Shown here: positions 22,080-33,534 of the stretch, in pieces
How the letters are laid out: every line of letters starts with the position of its first letter
Position numbering within the stretch: position 1 is the stretch's first letter
Translations under genes and position numbers: made by a program
The notes under the pieces: model-generated
Told to the model about the DNA's origin: nothing
What the model saw: only the letters and a program-made list of their open reading frames with translations
Database searches by the model: none
Assembly (NCBI GenBank): GCA_030015575.1
Contig: CM057338.1
Location: 773,649,864 to 773,713,863 of the forward strand
Length of the DNA stretch: 64,000 nt
Reading direction: 5' to 3'
Origin: Agapanthus africanus
Taxonomy: Eukaryota > Streptophyta > Magnoliopsida > Asparagales > Amaryllidaceae

Positions 22080-24295
22080 TTTACCGAGTCACCGCTCTGA
22101 ATGGCTTGCTGGAAGCTAGTAGGCTCACCATAATCCATGGTACAATCCTCTCTATCCCCGTCTATGAGAAAACCGTAGTATCTCTCGGGCGGATGAGACT
22201 GCCTACTACTCCTGCGGAGTGGCGCAGGAATGTCCGGTTCTCCTGAAACTACTGGCTCTTCCAAGCTTTCAGTAATAGCTTGTAGTTCTGGAATTTCTTC
22301 CAGTTCTATTGCGCTTCCACTTATCTGATTTTCCAAAAATTCAGTTTCCAAGAAGTAGGCATGCGGAGAAACAAAAACTTTTTGTTCTTCTGCGGAATAG
22401 AAAAGATACCCTCTGGAGTTCTTTGGGTATCCCACAAACTTACACAGTACTGAGCGTTCCTCGAGCTTGTCCGCATGCTGCTTTTTTACAAAAGCTGGAC
22501 ATCCCCATACCTTAAGATACTTAAGACAAGGTTTCTTCCCACTCCACATCTGATATGAGGTAGTAGGCACAGTCTTGGTTGGAGCCTTGTTCAAGAGATA
22601 TGCAGCTGCTTCTAGTGCATAACCCCAGAAAGATCGCGGTAACTCAGCGTTACTCATCATGGAACGAACCATATCTAATAGGGTCCGATTCCGCCTTTCC
22701 GATACACCGTTGTGTTGTGGTGTGTATGGAGGAGTAAGTTGAGAGAGAATTCCATTCTCTTTTAAGTAGTCCAGAAACTCGGCACTCAAGTATTCTCCAC
22801 CTCGATCTGATCTTAGAATCTTGATACTTTTGCCGGTTTGTTTTTCAACTTCATTCTTGTATTCCCGAAATTTCCCAAAGGCCTCGGATTTGTGCTTCAT
22901 TAAGAAGACATGTCCATACCTAGAGAAATCATCTGTGAAAGTAATGAAGTATGAATAACCACTTCGCACATGTGTAGACATTGGACCGCACACATCACTG
23001 TGTATGAGTCCCAAGAGCTCACTCGCTCTTACTCCGTGTCCAGTGAACGGAGTCTTTGTCATCTTTCCCATGAGACAAGATTCACAAGTGGCATAAGACT
23101 GATACTCGAACGGATTCAAGTACCCTTCTCTATGTAACTTAGTTAATCGTGTCTCATTAATGTGACCCAGTCTACAATGCCATAAGAAAGCCTGATTTGT
23201 ATCCGGAGAATTTCTTTTAAGTGTGTTCTGGACACTGAATATCTGAGTTTGATTTAATACGTATATCCCGTTATTTAATGTACCTGACCCAATAAGAACT
23301 TGATTTAGGTGGATGTTTACTACATCGCTTACAAAAGTAAATTCATATCCTTCTTTAGAAAGTAAGGATTTAGATATGATATTACAAGTCGCACCTGGTA
23401 CATACAAACAGTTACGCAAAATCAATATCTGCCCAGTTGTCAGTCCAAGATGATATTCCCCTACGGATTCAGCATCCATGCTCATTCCGTTAGCAACCCT
23501 GAGAGTCATATCACCTTTCTTGATAACCCTATGGTTTCTCAGAGCCTGTAATGAATTACAGATGTGAGATCCTGATCCGGTATCCAATACCCAGGAAGTA
23601 GGGTTAACTGACATACAGTTCTCTATTACAAACACACCCGAAGCCGAAGCCACAACATGCTTCGAATTCTGGCTACTGGCTTTGCAAGCCCTGCAATCCT
23701 TCTGCCAATGTTCATTCCCGTTACAATAGGAACGTCCCTCTTTTACTACATCCAGTCCTGAAACTTTTGCCCTTGCTTTTCCTTCTTCTTCCCTGGTTTC
23801 CTTCAGGGTATAAGCAGAGGGCAGGGACTGTAGAATTAAGTCAGTACTTGACCCATTCTCCAACGTGGTCTCCAGGTCCGTGAGCTCAAAATAGCTGGCC
23901 TCTGTAAGGACGTTGTCCCATACAGATGACCCGACAGCCAACCTAGCTTGAAGCAATTCGTTCGAGGTCTCATATCTTGTGATACGAGATTGCTCTCCAT
24001 ATAAATCTTTGTTATGGAGGAAGATAGAAACTGAGTCCATCTTCTCGTGCTGCCTCTGGTTTGCACCATTAACTGAGGCTAACACAAGGCACTTGGCTTT
24101 CGCACAATCCTTTTCCGATGTCCTACGGATGTAAATATCCGTGACAGGGGAAACTGGACCTGAGACGGTAGGGGTATGATCAGTTAAGAGGTGTCCTAGC
24201 TTGTTATGGGCAATGGACATCTGGACAGACCTTTGCCAGTCATAACAGTCAGGTTCAGCCATTTTATTATCTAGATGTAACCTAGGTGTGGTCAC
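22019..24295 (-). pseudogene. A2 gag (deleted), protease, integrase
   Basis: Open frame covering a shortened gag, protease (DTGSGSHICN), GAG-pre-integrase (LWHCRLGHINE) and integrase (HSDVCGP, RSDRGGEY, SERRNRT) up to the start of RT, where a frameshift ends it. The first codon in the position of the A1 ATG is GTG (24293-24295); the next ATG is at 24262, so the start is damaged. About 85-90 residues present in A1 gag, including the lysine-rich linker, are missing after LPSAYT. The zinc knuckle has lost its first cysteine (SYCNGNEHWQKDC versus CFYCHKKGHWKNDC). Integrase looks intact; nucleocapsid does not. Confidence 0.9.
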
Positions 24296-24792
24296 TGGGT
24301 CGCTGCAATTAAGAGAGAGAGAAGAAAACGCTCAGTATGATGCTCTTGCAAGTTTAGATTGGTTTTTAATTTATCTAAACAGGATGGCTACCACTGTCTC
24401 TCGAATCCCTCCTCAAACCATAAAGGAAGAATTAGTCGGGATCAATCTCACCGTACAATACTTGCTTAACCGTTCAGCCAGGCTAGTGTCGGTACTTCGA
24501 GAGAGGTTTTCCAACGCTTTCGCTAAGTTCCTTAATTAAAGAACCTCTTTTCCCTGGGGGCGTAGCCCCGCTAACACCTTTCTAGACACCTACTTGGTTT
24601 ATAGCATTGATCGTTAAGTGAGAAATTTCCCGAGGAGTAGCATATACTCACAGTAGGATCGGGATCCAAATATCATTGCGTGACAAAACTGAAGGAATCC
24701 TACCAGAATCATCACACTCCAAATGGTATGCAGCGCTATCAAGTTTCAGTTCTTTTGAAACTCCCGATGTAGATTTTTGCCCCATGCTCTTA

Positions 24793-24992
24793 TGACCTTG
24801 ACGAAGGTCAACAAATCATAAGTCACATGTCAAGTTCTACCCGTCATTGTCCAACTTAATTTGAACCCACCCGTATATACCCTTGACGAAGGTCAACAAG
24901 GTAATACGACTGTCCCAAACCAACGCATCTATCTATGCTACATATGAACACCCAACAGCTACCAATCACTATGCCTTGACGAAGGTCAACAA
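24793..24992 (-). repeat. Three dispersed copies of a TTGAC-N-GTCAA palindrome in A2 leader
   Basis: CCTTGACGAAGGTCAACAA occurs three times at about 86-92 bp spacing. B2 has three related units (CCTTAACATAGTCAACAA) at about 35486, 35566 and 35652 in the same order. Confidence 0.75.
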
Positions 24993-26107
24993 ACATAGCT
25001 TGAATACTATTGAATATTCATACGAAACGACGGAGGGCTACGAATGGTTTTGGCGAAACCGTGAACGTAGTGAACTTGATATAATCGATGGAACGAGATA
25101 GCTTTTAAAAGGAGTGGCTCAAGCTCCGCATTTAAAAGTTGGTTTTGAAAAGAACCGAGTGGTTTTTCGAAAGTGTTCCAATGACTTTTACTTGGTTTAT
25201 TTTCTTGCATTAGTTCTTTTAATGTGTCCTATCATTTAATCCTACCATTTCAGAAAACAACCAAAATATGACGTACGCTTATGCCATTCACATTCGCCAC
25301 GGGGCCCCGTCATTACCCGTTAGCTTACTTAACTAACGACAGAGCGGGGGCTGGGCCAGCGCGGCTGTAAAACATAAGCAACGCCTAAATAATATCATAT
25401 ATAGATATATTGCAATGATAGCCATTTCAGATCACAGATGAACACATTGGATATACTAGGAACCCGCAATTCGTACGAGCCTGTAATGAAAATTAGATTA
25501 CACGGTCGCGGTGAATAGCCAATACCCCACCCAAGACCCCTACGGGTGCGGCAAACTACCCGCCAAGTACCCGAAGCGAAGCAACCTCCTTCAACTCCGT
25601 GAGTAGGCCACTCGGCACTTCGGGACACCCGGTAGTTTGTGCACCCCCTCCATGGGTCTATCCTAGGAGCAAAAACAGTAAAAAGAAATTATACAATGAC
25701 GGCTACAACCCCGACCCGGTTGTGCGGCCATACAAATAATTATTACATCAATTTACAAATTTACATGAATTGAAAGAAAAGAAAACTCTCGTCTCACAAC
25801 CCCCGGCTATTCACCCACGACAATCTAATGAATTCATATACACAAACCAATAACATTACAGATCACATATTTCTATAACCCCCACTAATCGACATATAGC
25901 GATTAGCAGACGTTCAATACAAATATCACATCACAGAAATAAACCCGTCAGCTTAAGTCATAAGAAACTCGACCAAATACGGTTTTTAAAGCCCCAAAAA
26001 CAAAATTTTCTTTCTGGAAAATCTGGGCTGAAAAAACATATACTAAAATTCCCAAAATACCCCACTGAACAAACTGCAATGAAGAAAATCCACAGAAGAG
26101 TTATATT

Positions 26108-26156
26108 GGCCGCGGAACCGCGACAATAGAAAGCTATTGCCGCATTTCCACGGCGC
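26108..26156 (-). other. GC-rich palindrome pair in A2 leader
   Basis: GGCCGCGGAACCGCGAC (26108-26124) and GCCGCATTTCCACGGC (26139-26154), centres 30 bp apart, about 220 nt downstream of the PBS on the element strand. The second is partly decayed. Confidence 0.8.
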
Positions 26157-26350
26157 TTTGATGAGATCTCTAGCTCGTTTTTCTTCAGTGCACTATAAAA
26201 ACCCTGAGTCGATTTTTAAAGCATGATTTATTACTTTTACAGAACTTTGAAAATCGACAGCAAGTTAGATTTTTGGGTGTATTTCGTGACTTTTTCTCCG
26301 ATCGAATTTCTAGTTACTATGCTAACATGTTAGGTAGTGTTTAACTAGGC

Positions 26351-26362
26351 TCTGATATCACT
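26351..26362 (-). other. A2 primer binding site
   Basis: Minus-strand TGATATCAGAGC, one mismatch from the initiator Met-tRNA complement TGGTATCAGAGC, one base from the 5' LTR end. Confidence 0.9.
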
Positions 26363-26363
26363 G

Positions 26364-28516
26364 TAAGTCCATGCTACCTCTCCCGGTAATTACGGGCTTG
26401 CGGAATTTGGTGAAAAACGATTTTCTAAATGCGGTAACATGGACTCAAAACGGATCTTTGTTAAACTATCTACCTAACAACCTAACTACGAGTTGTTAAC
26501 TACTCGGTTAGGGGGTTATACCTTTCTTTCTTGAACTCCTTCGTCTTCATCTCTTGATGGTGTACGGATCGGCTTCACCCCGTCATCTCCTTGCGCCGAA
26601 GATCGATCCACCCGAAAGCTTCTACCTTTGGCTTCTTCTTCGAACTTTGAAGAAACTAGTTCACTTGGTTTGCTAAACCTTGTGAACTAGAGTGAGTAGA
26701 GGAGAGTGTGATGGGATTTTCTCTATGGTTCTTGCTTCTCAACACATGAGACAAGTGAACCATAGACAAGAGAGAGAGCAAGAGGAAGAGGGTGAGAGCA
26801 AGAGAATGAGAGAGCTCAAAACCAAGAGAGAGAAAGGCAAAGAAAGAATGAGCCTCTCTTTTGTCATACACCCTCTCATAATCTAAAAGCATCATGAGCC
26901 ATAATGTTAATCAAGTATTATGTGATGGTTCATATCATGTCAAAGGCAATATCATTTCCATGCACTCATTTTGCAAACCACAACAAGCAAGCAAAAGTCT
27001 TTGCATGAAAATGACAACCATTGTGATGATGATGGTCAACTAGTCCAACCTAGTCAACCGGTCAACAAAGTCAACAAGTCAACAAAGTCAACCCCTCAAC
27101 AACCATGTCACTATAATACTAAATTAATATTATTGCTAATTATGTTTCATATTCTCATTAGGGTTTAGCAAAAAGTCAAGAGTCAACAGCCAACAGTCAA
27201 CAACCCTAATGAGAATCCTCTGCCTCTGTCTCTCTGTCAACTGTGCATACACACCCGCATCCGCGTTCCGAGGAACACGAATACAAACGAGATAAAATCA
27301 ATCCCAAAACGTACACTAGGATCTGGCTTAAACCAAAGCCCGCTAGTGTTAACTGTCCGGACACTAAACGTGCACAAGTGCACGGATGTGACCGAACCCT
27401 GTCGCAAAACCATGCGACCTGTCGCAAAACCATGCGACCTCTACTCTTTTGCCTAAAAGCGAATAGCTCTCTGTGTGGGACTCTAAAGACTCGACACTAC
27501 GCTGGCAGTGGGTTTAACCACAGACCGCAAGCGGCACTAGCTGTGCGTAACGGTCCCCAGGTAGATGCCGACAAAAAGACTGACGAGGTGAAACCCATCT
27601 GAACTCCTACTGAGCCTGAATGTGACAGTCGCCGTACAGTCCGGTCTGTTCGTCTGATACATCGCATGGCAGGCCTAGGGGGTGGTAAACGTCTGTCTCC
27701 TAATAGCGGTATAAGTCGTGTCGGAGTGAAGCCCAAAACACCCTGAGATAACACTGGAAACCTACCAGTATATCTCTCTGCCCTGGCCAAGGTCTACTCA
27801 TGTAATGGCTCTCCTAGACACAGCACAATGTCAACCCCTAATACCGGGAGAGACGAATCCAGTCTAACCGTCACTGCCTCCAAGTGCTTCGGGACTGCAC
27901 CCAACTACTACCTGTTTGCACGACTCCTTTGAGCCGTGGTAGGGTAGTAATCAAAGTACAGTGGGAACACACTCGAGGCAAAGTGACAGTGTCAAGTTAG
28001 CGGACTAAGCTGTACTCATGTCACCTGGGAACTGATAATTGACGATAGGTATAATACCAACCAACAATTCCCGACGAGTCTTGTCCAGTGTACTCGTAAC
28101 CCAACGAGCACCCGCATACTATCTCAAGTACGACGTACTGACGGCTGTGGGACAGACCGTCTCCCACACTGGGATGAGAAGCACATATGCTAGTCTACTC
28201 CGGAGTATCGATGCCCTGTCTCGATAGTCCTGCGACTAGGGACCTGCATAAGGATGTGCTTATAGATTACCCAGCCCCCACTAGTGTGACTGCCATCACA
28301 ACGCTGGTAATCAAGCAAAGATCCTAAGGGCTCTACTAATATGTATAAGCGATATGCTAAAAGAAACACATACACATATTAAAGTAGAAACAAACCAAGT
28401 AGCATACTGCCATTTTGAGCAAGATTGTCAATACAAGGTGAATATCCCAAACTTCCATTAAGTAATATACATACTAGTATGATACAGTAATGGCCTCTAG
28501 GGCATATACACTAACA
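26364..28516 (-). repeat. A2 5' LTR (2153 bp)
   Basis: TGTTAG start at 28516 and CTTACA end at 26364 on the minus strand. It has about nine TTGAC cores (27035-27208) and the same inverted repeat (27150-27165 with 27201-27216). It directly abuts G protease at 28517. Confidence 0.93.
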
Positions 28517-30946
28517 ATGTCGACATCCATTAAGTCGACAAAACAGACCTGAGCAGTAGGTTCGGAGGGTATACTTCCCAACTTGTAAATGTTCAGCTCA
28601 ATTGACCTATTCCCGAAGGATAGGGTCATAGAACCATTACGGCAGTTGATGATAGCGTTGGAAGTGGCCAAAAAGGGGCAACCTAAAATCACCGGAATTT
28701 GATTCCGTGGGTTCGCTACAGGCCGTGTATCAATTACAATAAAATCCACTATCAATTACAATAAAATCCACAGGGAATACAAATTCCCCGATTTTTATTA
28801 ACACATCCTCCAGTTGACCCCTAGGTTTGGTGCTTGATCGGTCAGCCATCTGGAGAGTCCAATGGGCTGGTTTCAACTCTCCGATCCCTAACTGCTCATA
28901 GACTGAGAAAGGAAGCAGGTTAACACTTGCGCCAAGGTCAAGTAGAGCACGGTTGATGTGTTTTTCCCCTATAGAAATGGAAATAGTAGGATAGCCAGGA
29001 TCCTTACGTTTCCTCGGTAGTTGTTGGGGGAAAGCCGTGTCTACTGTCTTTGCCATAAAAATCTTCTTGGGCACTTGAGTCTTCCTCTTTCTAGTGCATA
29101 AGTCCTTAAGAGTTTTCGCATAAGCGGGGACTTGTTGAATAGCATCTAGAAGAGGGATGTTGATGTTAACCTGTTTCAAGATTTCAGCGATCTTCTCCAT
29201 TTGTGGACTTGGTGTGTTTCCCCTTAACCGATTCGGGTAAGGAGCTTGAGCAATAAAATCAGGGTCCAACATTGGAGAAGATCGTGTGGGTGGGAACGAT
29301 TTAAGAATAGGAGTGGGGATCGTTTTCTATGTGGGCTGAGGTGTCGAGCCTTGGGGAAAACGGAGAATAGGCTCGGAAGAAGATGGTGGGGTAGACGAAC
29401 TGGGATCAGAATTAGAAGTAGAAATGGAAGGAAAGGTCTCAGCCGGGGTATCATTGATAGATTTTTCAGTGTCATCAATCTCTTCCCCAATGTGATTGTC
29501 AAGCACTCTTCCAGATCTTAACGTGATTGCATTCACATGATGTGCATAGCCAGGATTGGGCAAAGGTTGAGCTGGAAGTTTCCCTTTCTCTCTTGCACTC
29601 ATTTCGGCTTTTAATTGTGCAATTTGTTCTTCCATCGATTTAATATTTTCAATTTGAGAGACAATGATCTTCATCACATTATCGAAGGAAGATTGCATTT
29701 TTGCCGTCCCTTGGATAGATTGTTTCATGAAAGTATCCAAGGTTTGTGCTAGTGCAGAGGTATTATCTGTACCGGTCAATTGCAAAGGATTTTCATGCGG
29801 TGCAAAAGTGTTGGCCGGATTTTGCAAGTTTTGTGATTGGTAGGGGTGCTGACTCAATTGAAGTGGTTGCTGTTGTGGTGGAAGAGCCCTTTGGAAATTG
29901 TTTTGGTTTGGAACCGTGTTTTGAGTTTGTGATTGGTTCCAAGCAAAGTTCGGGTGATTCCTCCAACTCTGATTATATGTGGAAGAAAATGGATCGTTCC
30001 GAGGTCTTTGAAAAGCAGCATTGGTATGCTCGTGACCTTGAAACGGAGAATTTAATGGACATTCTTCCGTCAAATGAGAAGGATCAGAACAGCATCCACA
30101 TACAGTTTTGGAGAGCGACATTTGATTTAGGGCGGCGGCTAAAAATTTGTTTTCCATAGTCTCGAGTTTCTTTTGCATAGCTGAAATGTCAGTTCTAACT
30201 CCTATAGAAACATCCGATTGGTTATTTCCACCCCTAGACGATTGACTCACACCCTCCCACTGTAAAGATTTTTCAGCGAAATCTTCTAAAAATTTCCAAG
30301 CTTCCCCATCATCTTTGGTCATGAAGTTGCCTTGACACATTAATTCAAGGGTCTGTTTTGTGTTAGGATTAATGCCCTCATAAATGACTCGGCACAGTCC
30401 CTATCTCGGGATTCCGTGATGTGGACATTGAACTAACAGATCCTTAAAGCGTTCAAGACATTTTGAAAATGTTTCATTTGGAAGCTGGGTGAATTGATTT
30501 ATTTCGCTGCAGACTCGAGCTGTTTTATGATTGGGGTAGAATTTCTTTAGCACTGCTTTTACTAATTCTTCCCAGTTTGAAATGGAGTGTGCGGTTGTGT
30601 TGTAAAGCCACTTCTCGGCTATATCGCACAAGGTAAATGGGAGAAGACGAAGACGCATAGCATCCACAGAAAGCTGTGAAGTACCCATCATTGCGCATAC
30701 ATTTTCAAATTTGGTGATAAAGACATATGCATTTTCAGACTCGAGATAGTGATATTTGGGTAGAAGGTTGATGTATTAAGGTTTAATCTGAAAATTGTCC
30801 CCGTTGGCTGGTGGAATGGAGAGACAGGTCGAAAGAGGACCTCGTGTAGGATAGCACCTCTTTTGGAGAGAGATGCGGGGTGGATTCTGCGCACCAACGG
30901 ACGGCGGCAGATTAGTGGTAAAGAAGTTCGATGAAGAAGGATCCAT
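28517..30946 (-). pseudogene. G gag and aspartic protease (Athila-like), with stops and a 22-bp duplication
   Basis: Reading on the minus strand from ATG 30944-30946 (MDPSSSNFFTTNLPPSVG). The capsid (Retrotrans_gag) region lies at about 30401-30720 (LRLLPFTLCDIAEKWL, FYPNHKTARVCSEINQF). It is followed by a Gln/Asn/Pro-rich stretch with a cysteine motif (CGCCSDPSHLTEEC) and a protease with LLDLGASVNLLPFSVYEQLG and VILGCPFLA. One frame is kept from gag to protease, broken by stops at about 30776, 30400 and 29325. At 28737-28781 a tandem duplication of 22 bp shifts the frame inside the protease. The usual catalytic DTGAS reads DLGAS, as in many Athila copies. The gene is truncated at 28516 by A2. 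Function lost. Confidence 0.88.
28737..28781 (-). repeat. 22-bp tandem duplication in G protease
   Basis: TATCAATTACAATAAAATCCAC occurs twice back to back (given here as its 22-nt period: TATCAATTACA + ATAAAATCCAC). 22 is not a multiple of three, so the duplication itself breaks the frame. Confidence 0.9.
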
Positions 30947-32035
30947 CGATGTGGGTGTGGTGGTGGGTAAAGAAGAAGTAAATGTAGAAATACCGACTTC
31001 GGAGTCGATCAGGGAAACACGGACTAAACGGGCACTAGAATCCCGTGTCCAGCCTATCTTGTACTAAAAGGGTTCAGCACAAGTGGCAACGTTAAGATAA
31101 TTAGAGAAAATGATGTGATTGGTGTTTATTTTGAAAAATATACGGATTTTTGAAAAAATGATGCAAATCACAACAAATGCAACAAGCAAAATACTAAGTC
31201 TAATGGTCACCTAGGTCAAGGCTCTAGACGCTCCTAACTGCCAAAAGACAAGTCGCAGGATCAATCCTCCACTGCCTCTTTGTCTCTCCTGTGGCCAGGT
31301 AACTGCCAGGTAAGTGGGAGGTTCTCCACTATGTAAGTAGTGGGCCTAATTAAGTAACCACTTGCCTTAGACACACTTGCCTTAGACACCACAAAAAGAA
31401 ACGCGGATAAACAATGAATTACCCACGACCTTCTCCTGTCCTAAGTGAGCGCGACGGTCCTCAGAGTCATGTCTAGATATTTTTTAGTTAATGAGGGTAA
31501 TGCGGATGCAAGTTTGTGATTTTCGGGGCTTAGGAAGGGTAATGAACTCCCCACCTAATCTGAATTTGGCCGTGCCCCTTTATTTCCGTATTAATATGCA
31601 AACAACCAAGAAATAAAAAACACGCACAATTTTTTATTGCTTTTTGCGGCGCTGCGAATTTTTGCAAAGAAACCTACAGAAAATTGTTAATTGGAGCAGA
31701 TTGAGGAAGGAGATAAGAAAGTGTAGAAGTCACCTGAGAAAAAATGGAACAGTAACTCAGTAAACTAGCCGCGGAACCGCCGCAATTCTTGGCTTAAACC
31801 GCGGATCCGCCGCAAGTTGAACTGTTCATTGCACAAAAAATTCACAACAAGCCTCTATTCACTTCTTCAGCTCTCTGGAATTTTCCAAATATTTTTCCAA
31901 TTGCTCAGCAGACTCCAGATTTTCTTGCAACAAATCACAAGGAATCGTTTAGTATTTTGCGCGCGTTTTGATCTCAAAATTATAATAGAATAAACTTTTC
32001 AACTCAAATTTCAAAAACGAACGAATTAGCGTACT
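30947..32035 (-). other. G leader, non-coding
   Basis: Leader between PBS and gag. Blocks around 31300-31350 and 31500-31580 are recognisable in the H leader (about 62135-62400) in the same order, so G and H are related. It contains a GC-rich palindrome pair at 31768-31813. Confidence 0.75.
31768..31813 (-). other. GC-rich palindrome pair in G leader
   Basis: GCCGCGGAACCGCCGC (31768-31783) and ACCGCGGATCCGCCGC (31798-31813), 30 bp period, about 260 nt downstream of the PBS. Confidence 0.85.
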
Positions 32036-32054
32036 ATCCCCGGCAACGGTGTCA
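32036..32054 (-). other. G primer binding site (tRNA-Asp type)
   Basis: Minus-strand TGACACCGTTGCCGGGGAT, two mismatches from the tRNA-Asp 3' complement TGGCGCCGTTGCCGGGGAT. After this the match to tRNA stops, so it has the usual PBS length, unlike H. Confidence 0.88.
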
Positions 32055-33152
32055 TTTGATTGATATGAATTCTGGTTCGTGTCGGTAGAAAGTGTATAGA
32101 AATCACAACCAAAAATTATTTGACCGCAATCAATAACGGTGTCGATTTGTAGCGCGTTAGTAAGTGCGGATCGTCCACAGGGAAAGTGTAATCGATCATA
32201 TTTCGAATTAGATGAGTCAAAAATTTAAAGAAAAGAAAAGAAACAATTCATGATTTATAGAATTGAAGTTCAAGAACTAGTAAAATTTAGATCTAATAAC
32301 TAGAAAAGATTAAAATCAAGAATTGAGAATTTATGATTTCCAAACCAAATATCAAGATTCGAAGTGAGGCCCGTAGGAGTCGATTGAACCTTTAGATGTG
32401 ATGAAATCTAATGATTACATACTCTTATCCATTAACGAATTGATACTAGATCGATGACGATTTATCGAGGTTTAAGGATCTTGCGAAGAAACTAGGGTTT
32501 CCTCATCTCATCCTTTGTCCTTTCAATGAATCTCATTCACAAACTAGCTTCTAGTAAATCAAATAATCGATCGTTGATCTCTAGTTCCGAACGAAAACAA
32601 TCAAGAAAGCATTTCGCATCGAAATTAGATCGTCGATCATTCGATTTACAAGAATTTACAAACGTTATAGGACTTAAGAATTGTAAAAGAATCTAAATCA
32701 TCATCATCTATCAATCGTCACGACTCCTACACGAGTGGAATTTTACTCAAACATTATCACAAAGAACACATTCAGGAATCTAGATTGAATCATAATGCTT
32801 GAATTAAAAGATAAGCAAGATATAGAAATTTCACCTTTATTTATCAACAATTTAGTTACAACTCTCAAGATCTACAAGAGGAAGGAACATGATCGTTGAT
32901 TTCGGCTTCGCTCGGCTCCTTGAGTCGCGGATCTCCTTGGAACACTTGCTCCGATGAAGTCCGGCGTCGCTTTCTAAAGGATCAAAGGCTTCAAGCTTTA
33001 TTTGGTACTCGGAATTCTTGATCTTGGCTTTTGAATTGGAATTAGGGTTAGGGTTTTTAGACACAAGTTGTGTCACTCAACTTGTGGGTGGAAGATGAAG
33101 AACAATTTTTCAACAACCAATTATTCAACAACCTTAGAAGTGAAGCTTAGGG

Positions 33153-33163
33153 TCCCTTTTATA
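33153..33163 (-). promoter_or_regulatory. Probable TATA box of G LTR
   Basis: Minus-strand GGCTATAAAAGGGACC contains a strong TATAAAAGG core. It is placed mid-LTR, as expected for a U3/R boundary about 30 bp downstream. Confidence 0.7.
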
Positions 33164-33176
33164 GCCTTAAGAATGA

Positions 33177-33285
33177 TTAGCTTCCTTTGTAAGCTAGGAT
33201 TAGGTTAGCTTCCCTTGTAAGCTAGGTAGTTAGGTAGAAGCTTCTAGAGGTAGTTAGTTAGGCTTAGCTTCCATCTTAAGCTAGG
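33177..33285 (-). repeat. Repeated TTAGCTTCC-N-AAGCTAGG units upstream of G TATA box
   Basis: Three units at 33177-33198, 33205-33226 and 33264-33285, with more AGCTT/AAGCTT sites up to about 33360. Each unit is an imperfect inverted repeat (TTAGCTT / AAGCTAGG). An enhancer-like role in U3 is inferred. Confidence 0.65.
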
Positions 33286-33488
33286 AGGTTAGGGAGAAGC
33301 TTCTAGGCTTTAAGGTAGTTAAGGGGGAAGCTTGTTTGAGAAGCTTAAACATGATTAGCTTAATCAAGGGGCTTTGCTGATCTGGCAGAAACTTCTAGAG
33401 AATTCTGGAATTTGATATAGCTTGATGAGGTGTAGGCACTAAGAGAAGTATTCTGCTGCTAAGCTTTGATGACGTCATCCTCACATGA

Positions 33489-33534
33489 CCGCGGATCCGC
33501 GGCTCAAGCCTGCTCCGGCCGCGGATCCGCGGCC
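33489..33534 (-). other. GC-rich palindrome pair in G LTR (perfect)
   Basis: CCGCGGATCCGCGG (33489-33502) and GGCCGCGGATCCGCGGCC (33517-33534), centres 30 bp apart, about 420 bp from the LTR start in U3. Confidence 0.9.

Larger units (their letters stand above)
24296..26350 (-). other. A2 leader, 2 kb, non-coding
   Basis: Region between PBS and gag. It contains three copies of CCTTGACGAAGGTCAACAA (about 24795, 24881 and 24973) and one GC-rich palindrome pair (26108-26156). Parts are recognisable in the B2 leader (35030-36620). I see no gene. Confidence 0.8.
18380..28516 (-). mobile_element. Copia element A2 (same family as A1), two LTRs
   Basis: Minus-strand copia element: 5' LTR 26364-28516, PBS, leader, gag-protease-integrase, RT-RNase H, polypurine tract, 3' LTR 18380-20535. 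It interrupts the protease of gypsy G. The right flank is ATGTC, the left flank ATCAC, so there is no target duplication; the left flank is copia PBS sequence instead. Gag is internally deleted, the start ATG is GTG, and there is a frameshift in RT. Its LTRs differ from each other by a few percent by eye. Confidence 0.92.

Noticed and set aside
24793..24992. CRISPR-like spaced repeats
   Set aside because: Only three units, palindromic, in a plant retrotransposon leader and conserved between families. There is no bacterial context.
32440..32760. Host gene exon in the G LTR region
   Set aside because: The sequence lies fully between defined LTR ends and has no long frame.
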